A stretch of DNA of 8,473 bases from Proteobacteria bacterium UBA4575 (GTDB lineage Bacteria; Pseudomonadota; Gammaproteobacteria; UBA4575), in the NCBI GenBank assembly GCA_002386945.1, contig DGKH01000073.1, positions 4,045 to 12,517 of the forward strand. Reading direction: 5' to 3'. Below the pieces are notes generated by a model. It worked only from the letters and a program-made list of their open reading frames with translations, made no database searches and was not told the origin of the DNA. Made by a program: the position numbers and the translations under genes. Of the stretch, positions 8,099 through 8,473 are shown piece after piece (the stretch's first letter is position 1; every line of letters begins with the position of its first letter).

Positions 8099-8473
8099 AT
8101 GACTACGGTAAACCAGTTAGTACGTAAACCTCGAAAGAGTAAAGTGTACAAAAGTAATGTGCCTGCCCTTGAAGCATGCCCTCAAAAGCGTGGCGTATGT
8201 ACTCGTGTATATACAACAACGCCTAAGAAGCCAAACTCTGCGCTACGTAAAGTTGCCAGGGTGCGATTGACCAATGGTTTCGAGGTGTCTTCATACATTG
8301 GTGGTGAAGGTCATAATCTACAAGAGCACTCGGTGGTATTGATTCGTGGTGGTCGTGTAAAAGATTTGCCCGGTGTGCGTTATCACACAGTACGTGGCAG
8401 CCTTGATACTCAAGGCGTGCAAAACCGCAAGAAAGGTCGTTCTAAATACGGCACCAAGCGCGTTAAATCATAA
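8099..8473 (+). CDS. rpsL: 30S ribosomal protein S12
   Basis: Complete S12, 124 residues, the same length as in E. coli and colinear with it. S12 sits at the 30S decoding centre and governs translational accuracy. Visible hallmarks are the [13 protein letters not shown] segment with K43 and PNSA at 45-48, the [11 protein letters not shown] block at 68-78, and [16 protein letters not shown] with K88, D89 and P91. K43 and K88 are the streptomycin-sensitive residues; D89 is the aspartate that RimO methylthiolates in other bacteria. Position 53 is Ala where E. coli has Cys, a substitution that does not touch known functional residues. The gene has its own promoter in the 121-nt spacer after rpoC. 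By analogy with Pseudomonas it should be followed by rpsG, fusA and tuf, but the window ends at its TAA. Confidence 0.99.
   Translation: MTTVNQLVRKPRKSKVYKSNVPALEACPQKRGVCTRVYTTTPKKPNSALRKVARVRLTNGFEVSSYIGGEGHNLQEHSVVLIRGGRVKDLPGVRYHTVRGSLDTQGVQNRKKGRSKYGTKRVKS

Noticed and set aside
1..8473. Search for a hidden novel system: mobile elements, CRISPR, tRNA or small RNA genes, retroelements, recoding sites
   Set aside because: Coding density is very high, all three genes are intact core genes in conserved order, and only 187 nt are non-coding. No terminal inverted repeats, repeat arrays, tRNA-like folds or in-frame stops were seen.

Overview
The window is an ordinary piece of core bacterial chromosome, all on the + strand. 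It holds the 3' nine tenths of rpoB (RNA polymerase beta subunit), the complete rpoC (beta' subunit) and the complete rpsL (ribosomal protein S12). Both polymerase proteins align almost gap-free with the E. coli subunits as I remember them, including the beta insertions SI1 and SI2 and the large beta' trigger-loop insertion SI3. That set, plus S12 sequence very close to E. coli and Pseudomonas, points to a Gammaproteobacterium. The extra residues in beta SI2 and the direct junction of rpoBC with rpsL resemble Pseudomonas-like lineages more than Enterobacterales, where the rpoBC and str operons are far apart. Base composition looks moderate (mid-40s % G+C by eye, not counted). I cannot name a genus.

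Layout: 1-3696 is rpoB, cut by the left edge (about 123 codons missing by E. coli numbering). 3697-3762 is a 66-nt spacer with a short GC-rich stem-loop directly after the rpoB stop and a good ribosome binding site for rpoC. 3763-7977 is rpoC. 7978-8098 is a 121-nt spacer, the most information-rich non-coding stretch: it carries a near-consensus sigma70-type promoter (TTGACA, 17 nt, TAAAAT), a G+C-rich discriminator, a 13-bp stem-loop followed by a T-rich run, and the rpsL ribosome binding site. 8099-8473 is rpsL, whose stop codon is the last three bases.

How it works together: beta and beta' form the catalytic core of RNA polymerase, and rpoC is most likely co-transcribed with rpoB. rpsL normally opens the str operon (rpsL-rpsG-fusA-tuf), which would continue beyond the right edge. 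The rpsL promoter looks like a stringently controlled one, and the residues of both ppGpp-binding sites that I could check in RpoC are intact, so the gene encoding part of the sensor sits just upstream of a likely target promoter. The regulation is inference.

No mobile element, CRISPR array, RNA gene, defence cassette or other undescribed system is visible. The points most worth a second look are the stem-loop in the rpsL leader, which could be both the rpoBC terminator and an rpsL attenuator, and the unusual acidic C-terminal tail of RpoC.
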